A DNA stretch of 64,000 bases from Ophioderma brevispina (taxonomy: Eukaryota > Echinodermata > Ophiuroidea > Amphilepidida > Ophiodermatidae), in the NCBI GenBank assembly GCA_023653785.1, contig JAMKCH010088216.1, forward strand, positions 124,001-188,000, read 5' to 3'. Below are positions 1 to 10,813 of the stretch, one piece after another. Position numbers and translations under genes: made by a program. Each line of letters opens with the position of its first letter. Within the stretch, counting starts at the first letter, position 1. The notes below the pieces were generated by a model. That model was not told where the DNA came from and made no database searches. It was given only the letters and a program-made list of their open reading frames with translations.

Positions 1-372
1 CTGGTTTATAGTTCTAATAATAATCTGTCTCATTTCGCTTCAAACCAAAGACTTATAAGGTAAAACCTAGGGGTACAATGAGAGATTACAAAAGAGTCGA
101 AAGTGCTATCTCTCCACAAAATAATTTTAACAAATTTAGTGAACTTACACAATAATGTAGTCACTCCTGGAATTCTTTGATATTTTGTGACGATGTCATA
201 TGTCTTTGAACAAATATATTCACTAACCTCTTATTTTATTGCAATTAAAACTGTTGGAAACAAAATCAATGTATCCCTAGTGTGGCTATTCCAGAAATTA
301 ACCCCCCCCCAAAATGACAATTCAAATCGAAATGACTCTAGGCTCCCTAACTTGTTTTTTGACAAACCAGTT

Positions 373-642
373 GGGAATTCCGGTGGCACTTTTCATCATG
401 TCATCTTTGGTTGTTTTGTGATTAACAAGAAGAAGGCTAAAGAGCCTACTAGTTAGTATTCTTTGGGATTTTTTGCGTGGGTAGTGAAATTCATGGGAAT
501 TCCGATTCATCCTTTTAGTTAGCTACTCATTTTTCATTTAGTGCACTGTTAAAAGTAACAGATTTGGAATATTGCATATGCTTTTTACATTTTCATCGAG
601 GGAATTCCCATGCGGTTTCTGGATTTCACTATGGGAATTCCC
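373..642. promoter_or_regulatory. Cluster of GGGAATTCC palindromes resembling NF-kB sites
   Basis: GGGAATTCCG occurs at 373 and 495, and GGGAATTCCC at 600 and 633. Three of the four are kept in the second block copy at 2675, 2802 and 2939. The sequence fits the general kappaB consensus GGGRNWYYCC. No gene is visible nearby and the sites lie inside a repeat, so function is only a possibility. Confidence 0.2.
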
Positions 643-1246
643 ATGTATTTTTGGAGAAGTGTGTGCAATTTCCTAGTGATTGTTGTGTGTGTGTGGACAT
701 TTCTAGAATCTCCCATTACTGTTTTTGAGCTGCTAAGCAACTCCTCAAATCGCCAGAAACTCTGTTGTTTAGTGTTTCGTCGTTCGTTACGGTAACATTG
801 AACTGATGTATCCATTGATGCCCAGTTTACAGCTGTCGCGGTGGTTTATTTCCATCGGCATACACGCTTGTTTCGCTGATTACCAATACAATAAAACGAG
901 CGAGTTGGTGGACGCGTTTCGGACCTACGCACCTACTAAGGTCAAAGGTCGCATAATTAATACCCGCGGTATTATTAAAAATATAAACTGGGGCATTATT
1001 ACTGTGATCAAAACATAACCCGCGTCCGTAGCTTATTCCCCCCCAAAAAAAATACCGCCATATTGGAACATTGATTCTATTTTAGTCTCATCACGGTCAC
1101 TTTCTGCAACAAAAACACATACCTGACGACGTTCTTGAATGTCTAAGGATCATTTTATAAGCTAGGGTCGCCTGGCGAAAATCGACAAGCAAAGTGTTTT
1201 TTTCATGCTGTTATGTTTACGTATGCGGGACACTTCCGGTTACAGG

Positions 1247-1312
1247 TCAATTCGGCAACAAACAATTCGGCGACACTATTTCGTCAACAGCCATTCGGCA
1301 ACGTTTATATGG
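1247..1312. repeat. Short degenerate tandem repeat (ATTCGGCAACA unit)
   Basis: Four imperfect copies of a 12-16 base unit built on ATTCGGCAAC follow one another. The same array is present in block copy 2 at about 3544-3612 with base changes. Nothing suggests coding. Confidence 0.6.
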
Positions 1313-2327
1313 AGAATCTTTGCACGTGTGAGTCGCGATACGGAAATTTGCTTGTTATTTCTGTTCGTCTTTTCTTTGTACAATTTTGGTGTATTATACT
1401 AATTTCAAGCACTAGTTAGCCTCTTTTACCAGTTTTGTTTTTGTAATAAAAAATACCAACGAATTCTAACTTTTGATCCAAAGGGATACAGAACTTATTG
1501 GCTTGTGATGTTCCTCTTTCCCTTGTGTACAATTTTGGTTATTTTACGTAAGTTTACGAAAGGGATTTTAATCCTTTACCCTATTAATCAGGGATAAATG
1601 ATGTTTTTCTTGGATGTGATGAGCAAAATCTGCCGAAAATGTGCCCCATTTTGGTCGACAATATTATTTTGAACTCCCACCACCTCACATGCTATTGGTT
1701 CAATTCGCAGTCTTCCGAGACGTTCTCGTTCTTGGTTCTTTTGATGCTTCACGCGTATAAGAACAAGCATACTTAAGTACTGAATGTTGTTTATAACCAA
1801 TGTTGAATCATCATAAAGCATTTTCTCTCAGATCTCAAAAATATTATGACAGTAGTATGTTGTATGTTGCTTTATCTTTATGGGAAAACATAACTACAAA
1901 TATTCTTCTTGCTCCTGAACCAAGAAACTCCTAGAAGGGAGCCAAACATCACCATACACTAGCCCTAAACATTCGCTTTCGATATTAAAAACATAATCCT
2001 GGCGTTTAAATGACCTGTTTCGATTCAATTTCAAAGGCATCCAGATTATGTCGCAAAGCGGTTGCTCTTTGGCAGTTAACTGATCATCAAACTATATACA
2101 CCCCCGTTTCATCTGTAACATTCCAAATACAAACTGAGTATAAATAGGATGAGGGGAAATGTATAAGGAGCAATAAAGGTGATTCGAAGGTGACGATAGG
2201 TTTACAAATAATGACAGATGAATGCAGAGATAGAAATTGTTGTATTAGAATGGCCGAAGATTTATTTAACTCACAGTAAGGGGGCTCTGAGGTTCACTCT
2301 TGTTTTTCCTAAGAGTTGTTAATGCGC

Positions 2328-4690
2328 TTCAAAATCAGACTTTATAAAGGTAAAACCTAGGGGTACAATGATAGATTACAAAAGAGTCGACATGTCATCT
2401 TCTCAACAAAAATAATTAACAATTTAGTGAACTTACACATAATGTGTCACTCGCTCCTAGGAATTCCTGTTGATTATTTTTTATGACGATGTCAATAGTT
2501 GACAAAATATATTCACTAAACCTCTTATTTATTGCAAATTAAAACATGCTTGGACAACAAAATCATTGTATCCTGCTAGTGTGCAATTCCAGAAATTACC
2601 CACACCCCCAAAATGACAATTTCAAAAATCGAATGAATATAGGGAAACTCCCTAACTGTTTTGACAAACCAGTTGGGAATTCCTGTGGCACTTTTCATCA
2701 TGTCATCTTTGGTTGTTTTGTGCTAACAAGAACGAAAGGGATAAAGAGCCTACTAAGTGATAGTATTCTTTGGGATTTTTTGCGTGGGTCAGTGAATTCA
2801 TGGGAATTCCCAGAGTCATCTTTAGTTAGCTACTCAATTTTCTATTTAGTGCATCTGTTAAAGTAACAGAGTTGGAATATTGCATATGCTTTTTAAGATT
2901 TTCATCGAGGACTCCCATGCACTTTTGGATTTCACTATGGGAATTCCCATGTATTTTTGGAGAAGTGTGTGGCAATTCCTAGTGATTTTGGGGTGTGTGG
3001 ACAATTTCTAGAATCGCCCATTACTGTTTTTTGAGCTGCGAAGCAAGCTCCTACAAATCGCCCAGAAACTCTGTTAGTTAGTGTGTTCGTTCGTTTTCCC
3101 GTTACGGTAACATTAAAATGATGTATCCATTGATGCCCAGTTTACAGCTGTCGCGTGGTTTATTTCAATGGGCAAGGACACGCTTATTTTCGCTGATTAC
3201 CAATACAATAAAAACTAGCGAGTTGGTGGACGCTGTTTCGGACCTACGACCTACCAAGGTCAAAGTCCTTATTAATCCCCGCTGTATAGTAAAAATGTAG
3301 AACTGTGGGGGCAATATTCTGTGATAAAACATCACACTCGTCGTAGCTATCATAACCGCCATATTGGAAACTTGCTTCTATTTTATCTCAGCAACGGTAA
3401 AACTTTCTGAACAAAACCACATGCCTGACGGTGTTCTTGATGTCCTAAGGATCATTTATAAGCGAGGGTCCGCCATGCGGTAAATCGACAACAAAGTGTT
3501 TTTTTTCATGCTGTTATGTTTACGTATGCTGGACCTCACTTCGGTGACAGGTCCATTCCGGCAACAAACCACTTCGGCGACACCAATTCGGCAGCAACCC
3601 AATTCGGCAACATTTTATATGGATAATCTTTTGCCGTGTGAGCTCGCGATACGGAAATATGCTGTTATTTCCTGTTTCTTCTTTTCTTGTGTACAATTTT
3701 GTTTTATTAATACTAATTTTCCCACAATAGTGTTAGCCTCTTTAACCAGTTGTTTTTTTTGTAATAAAAAATCCAATGAATTCTAACTCTTTTGATACCA
3801 AAGGGATTACAGACAATCTTATTTGCTTGTGATGTGCCTCTTTCCTTGTGTACAATTTTGTGTATGGTAGTATTTTAAACGAAAGGATTTTAATCATTTT
3901 ACCACCTACCCTATTAAATCTTAGGGATAAATGAATTTTTTGGCCCCCCGCCCCCCCCCGAAACGGTTTCCCACGCCGCCCTTGGATTGTTATTAGGGCA
4001 AAAATCCGCGAAACGTGCCCCATTGGTCGACCAATATTACTTTTCAACTCCCCCAACGCTCAGCAGCTATTGGTTCATTCGCATCTTCCGAGCGTTCTCG
4101 GTCTTGTTTTTGATCTCACTGCGTAAGAACAAGCTAACTTAAAGTACTGAATGTTGTTATAACCAATGTTGAATCAGCATAAAGCATTTTCTTCTCAGAT
4201 ATCAAAATATTATGACATGAGTATGTTTTTATTTTGCTTTATCTTATGGGAAAACTAACTTACAAATAGTCTTTCTTGCCTCCTGACCAAGAAACTCAGT
4301 ATAGGGAGCCAAACATCACCTCACTAGCCCTAAACAATTCGCTTTCGAGATTTAAAACCATAATCTGGCGTTTAAATGACTGTTTTCGATTCAATTTCAA
4401 GGGCATCCAAGATTAGGTCGCAAAGCGGTTGCTTCTTTGGCAGTACTGATATCAAACTAATATACACCCACGTTCAGTCTGTGAACATTCCAAATACAAA
4501 CTGAGATATAGGATGAGGGGAAATTATAAGGAGCAATAAAAAAGGGTGATTCGAAGTTGACGATACGGTTTTACAAATAAATGACAGATGAATGCAGAGA
4601 TGAAATTGTTGTATTAGAAGGCGATAAATTTATTTAACTAACTCACAGTAAGGGGGCTTCTGAGTTCACTCCCTTGTTTTTCCTACTAGG
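2328..4690. repeat. Tandem block D1, copy 2
   Basis: This is the second copy of the 2.3 kb block. It aligns along its whole length with 40-2325 but carries many small indels, plus a C/G-rich run near 3943-3980 that is absent from copy 1. A stretch near 4010-4060 (GTGCCCCATTGGTCGACC) has counterparts near 1640-1680 and a diverged relative near 63280-63345, so part of the block belongs to a dispersed repeat. Confidence 0.85.
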
Positions 4691-6070
4691 TAATGGGTAA
4701 TCTCAAAATGCAATTTTGAAATGAATACCTTTTCATTTCCTTTTTCCTTATTCATAGTGACAGTTTCGATTGATTGTTATTCATCTTCGAAAGACAATGG
4801 AGTCAAAGAAATAAAATTAAAATAGAGAAAAAGTATTTTTTGAAGATATTCCGTTTTTGGCTGCCATATTGATTTACGTCATCTTACAACTTTAAGTACA
4901 AAAATATATTTTTGTGTCTATCAACATAATCTACGTACTGTCATGTTTTTATTTTTTAATCGAATAGTGTTTGTATGGGCATATTTTTAATTATTAGATT
5001 TTGCTTCATTTTGAATTTGGAGGATGACTCAATAGTTACAAGTGCCATCCACTTGTTCATTGGGTCCTATAGTATATCTAGGTACTCCATAGTTTGATAA
5101 TATAGGGTTGAATAGATAATTTTCATTGATGGCGACGCCATCTTGAATTTCTCAAAATGCTCAAGGATGCCCAGGTGGCACCCGGCTGACTCTTATTCTA
5201 CACACCCTAATCTATCATTTTCAGCCAAAAAATTGTGTCCATACTCAACTGTACGCTAAGGCCATAAATTGGACCATATCCACCCGACTATAATCTCGTT
5301 GAAATAGTTACAACGGGTGGTGAAAGTACATGGACTGGTTTAGTATAACATTATGATTAATATCAACGCATAATACCAAACGAAGCAGGAACCTGGAGGT
5401 CTTAATTAGACCCCCGTATGTTGTTTTTTGTTTTTTTTAAAGCTTGACCAAGTGTGTGTAGTCAGCCTATGTCAAATTAAAGATGGCATTAAATCCCCAG
5501 GCAGTTGGAAACATTATACCATCTTTTGCCGTTAATATTCAAGATAAGGCCCTCAAACTTTTGTTCCTTTGATATCCTCTAAATTTCTGTAAGGTTAGTT
5601 TGACGTTAAAGGGTACCGCAGCGCGGGTTCAAGCGCCTACGCGAACATACCAGTTTCACATCAGATTTTTTTTAAAAAATATGATTACTCTCATTGTCAT
5701 AATATTGTGGGGGCTACCTCATATTTGCGCAGCGAGCACTATTTTTCCATGGACAAGATTTAAATCTGTAGAAAATATAATAATGATTTTTAGGGACGAC
5801 TGGAAAACCCCGTCTAGTTCCTTCAGCACCTTCACAAACAAAATGTCGGCGTTGGCAGTCTAGATTTTATTTACGTCATTTGCTTGTCAACATTGTAAAG
5901 GCCCATAACGGGGCCCATAACTTTGCCATAAATTATATGGTCCGATTTTTCATAATTATGATGTTCTCTCTCCCTCACGTGGAAGTATATCACCAGAAAC
6001 ATCTGATTAAATCGGTCCACCTGTTTGGATGGTAGAAGCAAAAATGTGTACAAAATGGCACATATTACTG
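4691..6070. other. Unassigned AT-rich stretch
   Basis: This single-copy sequence lies between duplicated blocks D1 and D2. The longest open frame (5600-5863, plus) has no recognisable domain and no splice or start context that I trust. I see no RNA gene or repeat structure here. Confidence 0.5.
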
Positions 6071-6075
6071 TGTAT

Positions 6076-7157
6076 GTTAATTAATGTGGTCGACCACATT
6101 TGGAGACTTTTTTTTAAAAAGAAACATATCCCGGGCCTTAAATTTTACTGGGGTATTTAAAAAAAATAAAAACTCAGTTTTAGTGGGGTAAAGCGAGGGG
6201 TGGGGGACAAGGTTGGTGACGACAACCTCGTTTTTGTTGTTTCATTGACGACAACCATTGCCTTTTGACAACAGCCATTGCCTTTGTCATTTTCTATGTT
6301 TAAAGATATTGATATGCTACATGGATTAACACAATAACAATATATGTGTAGTAGTCATAGGAAAGGCACTAGTAGCAAAATGGTATTATTTTGTTATAGC
6401 AAAAATCAGAAACAATGTACATTCCAGGCATCCAATACTAGACATCTAAGACGAGATTAAATGTCCTTACATGAACAGTGGATAGCCTTTACAAGGCGTT
6501 TCCTGCAAAGAAAAGCATGGATGTTCACACTGTGTAAAAGTTTCAAGAAAATAATTTTATTATGAATGTACTTTATTTTTATTGACTGCAGTGACATCAT
6601 TGCCACCCTTCATTGTTAACTTGGCAATACTTTTTGGAAGATTTTGTTTTTGCAAACAACAACTCACATTCTACGCATTGTCTTGGATTCCACGCATTAG
6701 CATTGATATGCTAGGTGGATGAACACCTCAACTATATAGAGCAGTCATAGGGAAAGTACCTGCAGCAAAATGCTATTTATTTTTATAGCAATATCAGAAA
6801 TAGTGTACATTCAGATATTCAAATTGTTTTCAAGTAAGGGTAAGTGATTGTAGTATGAGTTCAGTACTGAACTTCCAGTTCAGTATGATTTAATATTTTT
6901 TAAAACATGTAATAAGGGATGGGAACTTTTAAAATTTAACCCTGGACTTTCATTAAACCTTAGGCCATTTGGGACTTTGGGAAGGTGTTGGGATGTCTTT
7001 CTTTATTTCTTTCTTTAAAAAGGCCTCAGTCCTGATTATAAGATACGCTCGGGGTCATCAGAACCGGTATCTCCCTTCAAGAAACATTTCTTCTTCTTTG
7101 GTATTCATGGCCAGCAAAGTTGATGTCTTTCAGTTGGGTTGGGGGTCAGATTGTTTG
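6076..7157. repeat. Tandem block D2, copy 1
   Basis: The block begins GTTAATTAATGTGGTCGACC and is repeated directly at 7179-9085. The copies are nearly identical where they align. Copy 1 keeps about 50 bases near 6300-6350 that copy 2 lacks, and it has the empty site (CTATATAGAGCAG, near 6735-6747) of the mariner-like insertion found in copy 2. The block also contains an older diverged internal repeat, about 6310-6430 against 6700-6820. Copy 1 ends in a poly-T run at 7157-7178 that forms the junction. Confidence 0.9.
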
Positions 7158-7178
7158 TTTTTTTTTTTTTTTTTTTTT

Positions 7179-9085
7179 GTTAATTAATGTGGTCGACCAC
7201 ATTTGGAGACTTTTTTTCAAAAAGAAACATATCCCGGGCCTTAAATTTTACTGGGGTATTTAAAAAAAATAAAAACTCAGTTTTAGTGGGGTAAAGCGAG
7301 GGGTGGGGGACAAGGTCGGTGACGACAACCTCGTTTTTGTTGTTTCATTGACGACAACCATTGCTTTTTGACAACAGCCATTGCCTTTGTCATTTTCTAT
7401 GTGTAGTAGTCATAGGAAAGGCAGTAGTATCAAAATGGTATTATTTTGTTATAGCAAAAATCAGAAACAATGTACATTCCAGGCATCCAATACTAGACAT
7501 CTAAGACGAGATTAAATGTCCTTACATGAACAGTGGATAGCCTTTACAAGGCGTTTCCTGCAAAGAAAAGCATGGATGTTCACACTGTGTAAAAGTTTCA
7601 AGAAAATAATTTTATTATGAATGTACTTTATTTTTATTGACTGCAGTGACATCATTGCCACCCTTCATTGTTAACTTGGCAATACTTTTTGGAAGATTTT
7701 GTTTTTGCAAACAACAACTCACATTCCACGCATTGTCTTGGATTCCACGCATTAGCATTGATATGCTAGGTGGATGAACACCTCAACTATATACAGCCTG
7801 TCTCAAAAAAAGTGGTACAATCAGAAAAAAAAATGGTTAAATATGAAATTTCAAAATAAGTCATTCTTACTTGGCATAATGTTAAAGATCAAAGACCAGG
7901 CGTTCTAATGGTATTTGTTTCATCTTATTTGATTTTGTCAATCTAGAGATATGATCAGTTTAGTGTGATACACCAAAATCGATTTTGTGCCACTTTTATG
8001 TTTCGCACAGTTATTCCATGCTGTCTTGAAGCTCACAAAAGATTGCAACTTGACAAAAGAAACAAAACACAGATTAAAGTAAACAAAGGAAGTCTAATTT
8101 TAATAGTCAACATAATCAGTTCAATGATATCTTCTTTTCATAAATAATATACAATACAAATATTTATTGCATGTCAATGAAATGGATCTTTGAATTTATT
8201 ACAAAATTGGTATCTGTTAAAATCATGCCAGAAGGAATGTAACTGCAACCAAAACAAACACTCCAATTCTAAACAAATGATTTAAAATATTTGTCTATTG
8301 AACTTACTGATCATAACTTTCATCATTACGTAACTGTTTTACGTAACTATCTTTTAGAGTTTCTTTATGAAGTTAATCCCTTTTTAAAGAATTTCATATC
8401 CGTTCAAATGTGAATAACTTATGTTTAACTAATACTTTCACCGTTTTCACTCAACCAGAAAGTGGCACAAACTCGATTTTTGTGTTTCACAGTAAACGGG
8501 AGATATCTCTCGATTGAAACAAGCAAATAAGATGAAACAAACAATACTGGAAAGCCTGGTCTTTTCTCTTTAATGTGATGTACAAAATGACTTACTTATA
8601 TTGAGATATAATATTGAAATAAATCGGTTTTTGATTGTACCATTTTTTTTTGAGACAGGCTGTAGAGCAGTCATAGGGAAAGTACCTGCAGCAAAATGCT
8701 ATTTATTTTTATAGCAATATCAGAAATAGTGTACATTCAGATATTCAAATTGTTTTCAAGTAAGGGTAAGTGATTGTAGTATGAGTTCAGTACTGAACTT
8801 CCAGTTCAGTATGATTTAATATTTTTTAAAACATGTAATAAGGGATGGGAACTTTTAAAATTTAACCCTGGACTTTCATTAAACCTTAGGCCATTTGGGA
8901 CTTTGGGAAGGTGTTGGGATGTCTTTCTTTATTTCTTTCTTTAAAAAGGCCTCAGTCCTGATTATAAGATACGCTCGGGGTCATCAGAACCGGTATCTCC
9001 CTTCAAGAAACATTTCTTCTTCTTTGGTATTCATGGCCAGCAAAGTTGATGTCTTTCAGTTGGGTTGGGGGTCAGATTGTTTGTT
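7179..9085. repeat. Tandem block D2, copy 2 (with mariner-like insertion)
   Basis: This second copy is near-identical to 6076-7157 apart from an 869-bp element at 7794-8662 and a small deletion. Short open frames at 6969-7187 and 8895-9197 are the same sequence in both copies; they have no recognisable domain and sit in a repeat, so I do not call them genes. Confidence 0.9.
7794..8662. mobile_element. Non-autonomous mariner/Tc1-like element, 869 bp
   Basis: The element starts CAGCCTGTCTCAAAAAAA and ends with the inverted form TTTTTTTGAGACAGGCTG. Imperfect inverted repeats extend about 190 bp inward from each end. It is flanked by TA (7792-7793 and 8663-8664). The empty site in block copy 1 has a single TA, which fixes both boundaries and the target duplication. 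TA target and CAG-starting ends fit the Tc1/mariner superfamily. No transposase frame is visible (longest about 60 residues), so it must be moved in trans. Confidence 0.85.
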
Positions 9086-9269
9086 CTTTCTGTATATGCA
9101 GATGTTCGAACATTTTTGGGTAGTAATGGTAAAAAGTTTCTCTTTCTCACTAGGCGTACAAACAGTACACAAAAAATCGCACGAACTTTCTCAGTAGATT
9201 GAGTAGAAACTTATATTTGAAATTGATGAAACAGCATTATACTTGTGCTCCATCGCGGAAGAGTAACAC

Positions 9270-9647
9270 CAGTGGCGTAGCTAGGATTTTCATATTGGGG
9301 GGGCCAGTGTCGCATCTCAACCGACAGAAAATGGGTAGGGTCCAGGGGCCCGCCTTAGGGCCCCTGTTGGGGTCCAGGGGCGAAGCCCCGGTGGGGGTCG
9401 AGGGGGCGAAGCCCCCTGAGAATTTTGGGTTTTATATGCTTTAAATGTCTTCTGAGGGCTCATTTTTGTACGATTTTGTAAAATTTACTTGTCGCACGCT
9501 GTCCATTGAACTTTAAACCTATACTTTGTCGACAATCCGGCCTGCAAGTGCCATGACCTGAATTTTTCAAGTGAACCGACGGGCTCATCTCAACCGACGA
9601 AATCAATTATTGGGGGGGCCGCCCCCCCCCCTCTGGCTACGCCACTG
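9270..9647. mobile_element. hAT-like MITE, 378 bp
   Basis: The terminal inverted repeats are CAGTGGCGTAGC at the left and GCTACGCCACTG at the right. The element is flanked by a perfect 8-base duplication AGTAACAC (9262-9269 and 9648-9655), the target size of hAT transposons. The interior has G/C-rich blocks such as GGGGCGAAGCCCC near 9370-9412. An open frame crossing its left end (9199-9444) is accidental. No transposase is encoded. Confidence 0.85.
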
Positions 9648-9655
9648 AGTAACAC

Positions 9656-10546
9656 TGAGTGACGGGTGATTGATTATTGATAAAGCTCGCCGACATGAAT
9701 AGGGATTAATCGTAGATCGTCCAGGCAATAGATCGTCCGGGAAAATACCTTAAAAACATGTTCAGAGCGTTCCCGATGATGCCGCCCTCAATTTATTTTC
9801 TAACAAATCATGTGTTTGCATATACATACCACGGTACCTGTCTACATACTGATCTCCATGTGAAATAGCTAAAGCTCCAATCGATGTCCTTCATTAAATC
9901 ACAACTTTATAATAAAATTACATATCCGGAATTTTATTATTGGGAATTTTAAGGTTACTACCTATAATGCAAAGTAAAATAGCTTACTACATCAAGGTGA
10001 AAATTCAATTTGGATTTTATCAGTTTACGTGGCTATCTTTAATTGTATTTGATTATTTGACATTTTTATACCAAAAATATTTCGAAATTTTTTAGTATAC
10101 CTTAAATATAAGTAAGAATATGTGGATAAAATAACCAAAATAATAACTATATTACCGGAATTGTTGGCATAATTGTAAATGTCAAAGTGGACAAGTCCAG
10201 AGACAGCCATACGTAACTGTAATTTTGGACATATTTTCGTAAATCAGATTCAATTGGTCAACAATTCACAAATAGTTTAAAATATTGTCCCCTGTATTAT
10301 GGATTAGCCCAACAGTTAGATATCAACATAACTACTGTTTACAGTTAATGATTTTTTGAGTTTTTACTGTTTTGCTGGCCATAACACAAACTGTCACAGT
10401 AATGTATCCCTTAGCATAGTAGCAATCTTTTCATAACCAAGGCAACATTTGAGGTTTTTTCTTAAGAGATCAGCTTCAATGAAGAAAAGTATTGTACTGG
10501 GCATATAACATGTTCACTGGCCAATATACAAATATGTATACAATGT
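9656..10546. other. Unassigned AT-rich stretch
   Basis: I see no gene, RNA gene or clear repeat here. Confidence 0.5.
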
Positions 10547-10813
10547 TTATGATGTACGCTTTGATTTCGAACATTCATAAATATCGGCGAGCACTGTGAT
10601 GTTCTTAATTCGCTCCGACCAGTCAGGAATTAATGGCCTCTTAGTATTTCCTTCATTTAGGCATCTGATTGCATGTCTGGGCACAGCAGTCGACCCATAG
10701 CGCAAATCAAACAGACTAAATCCTTCATCTTCACCAACGTAGCTCGCATGCCTTCGCGCTAATATTGAATCACTATAACCGTTTGCCGGTAATCTAGCTA
10801 TTTTATTTCCATT
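10547..10813 (-). CDS. Unassigned open frame, possible 3' terminal exon
   Basis: On the minus strand an 88-codon frame without an internal stop runs from 10813 down to a TAA at 10547-10549. It has no ATG at its upstream end, so if real it would be an internal-to-terminal exon. The residues look more protein-like than the neighbouring chance frames: mixed charge, a segment reading SLFDLRYGSTAVPRHAIRCL, then PLIPDWSERIKNITVLADIY near the end. I do not recognise a family. An acceptor-like TTATAG lies within the frame near 10770, but without a good pyrimidine tract, and I see no AATAAA soon after the stop. It could be host exon, transposon remnant or chance. Confidence 0.28.
   Translation of the reverse strand, partial: NGNKIARLPANGYSDSILARRHASYVGEDEGFSLFDLRYGSTAVPRHAIRCLNEGNTKRPLIPDWSERIKNITVLADIYECSKSKRTS

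Larger units (their letters stand above)
40..2325. repeat. Tandem block D1, copy 1
   Basis: This 2.3 kb block is repeated immediately downstream at 2328-4690 in the same orientation. Shared landmarks include GGTAAAACCTAGGGGTACAA near the start of each copy and a TCACAGTAAGGGGGCT stretch near the end. The copies differ mainly by scattered one- to three-base insertions and deletions. I see no convincing gene inside: the short open frames do not keep their reading frame between the two copies. The block could be an unmerged second haplotype, a real duplication, or a mobile element without visible coding capacity. Confidence 0.85.

Noticed and set aside
6969..9197. Two matching frames at 6969-7187 and 8895-9197 as a duplicated gene
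   Set aside because: The identity comes from block D2 being duplicated; there is no domain, and the two frames end differently in a homopolymer and in flanking sequence.
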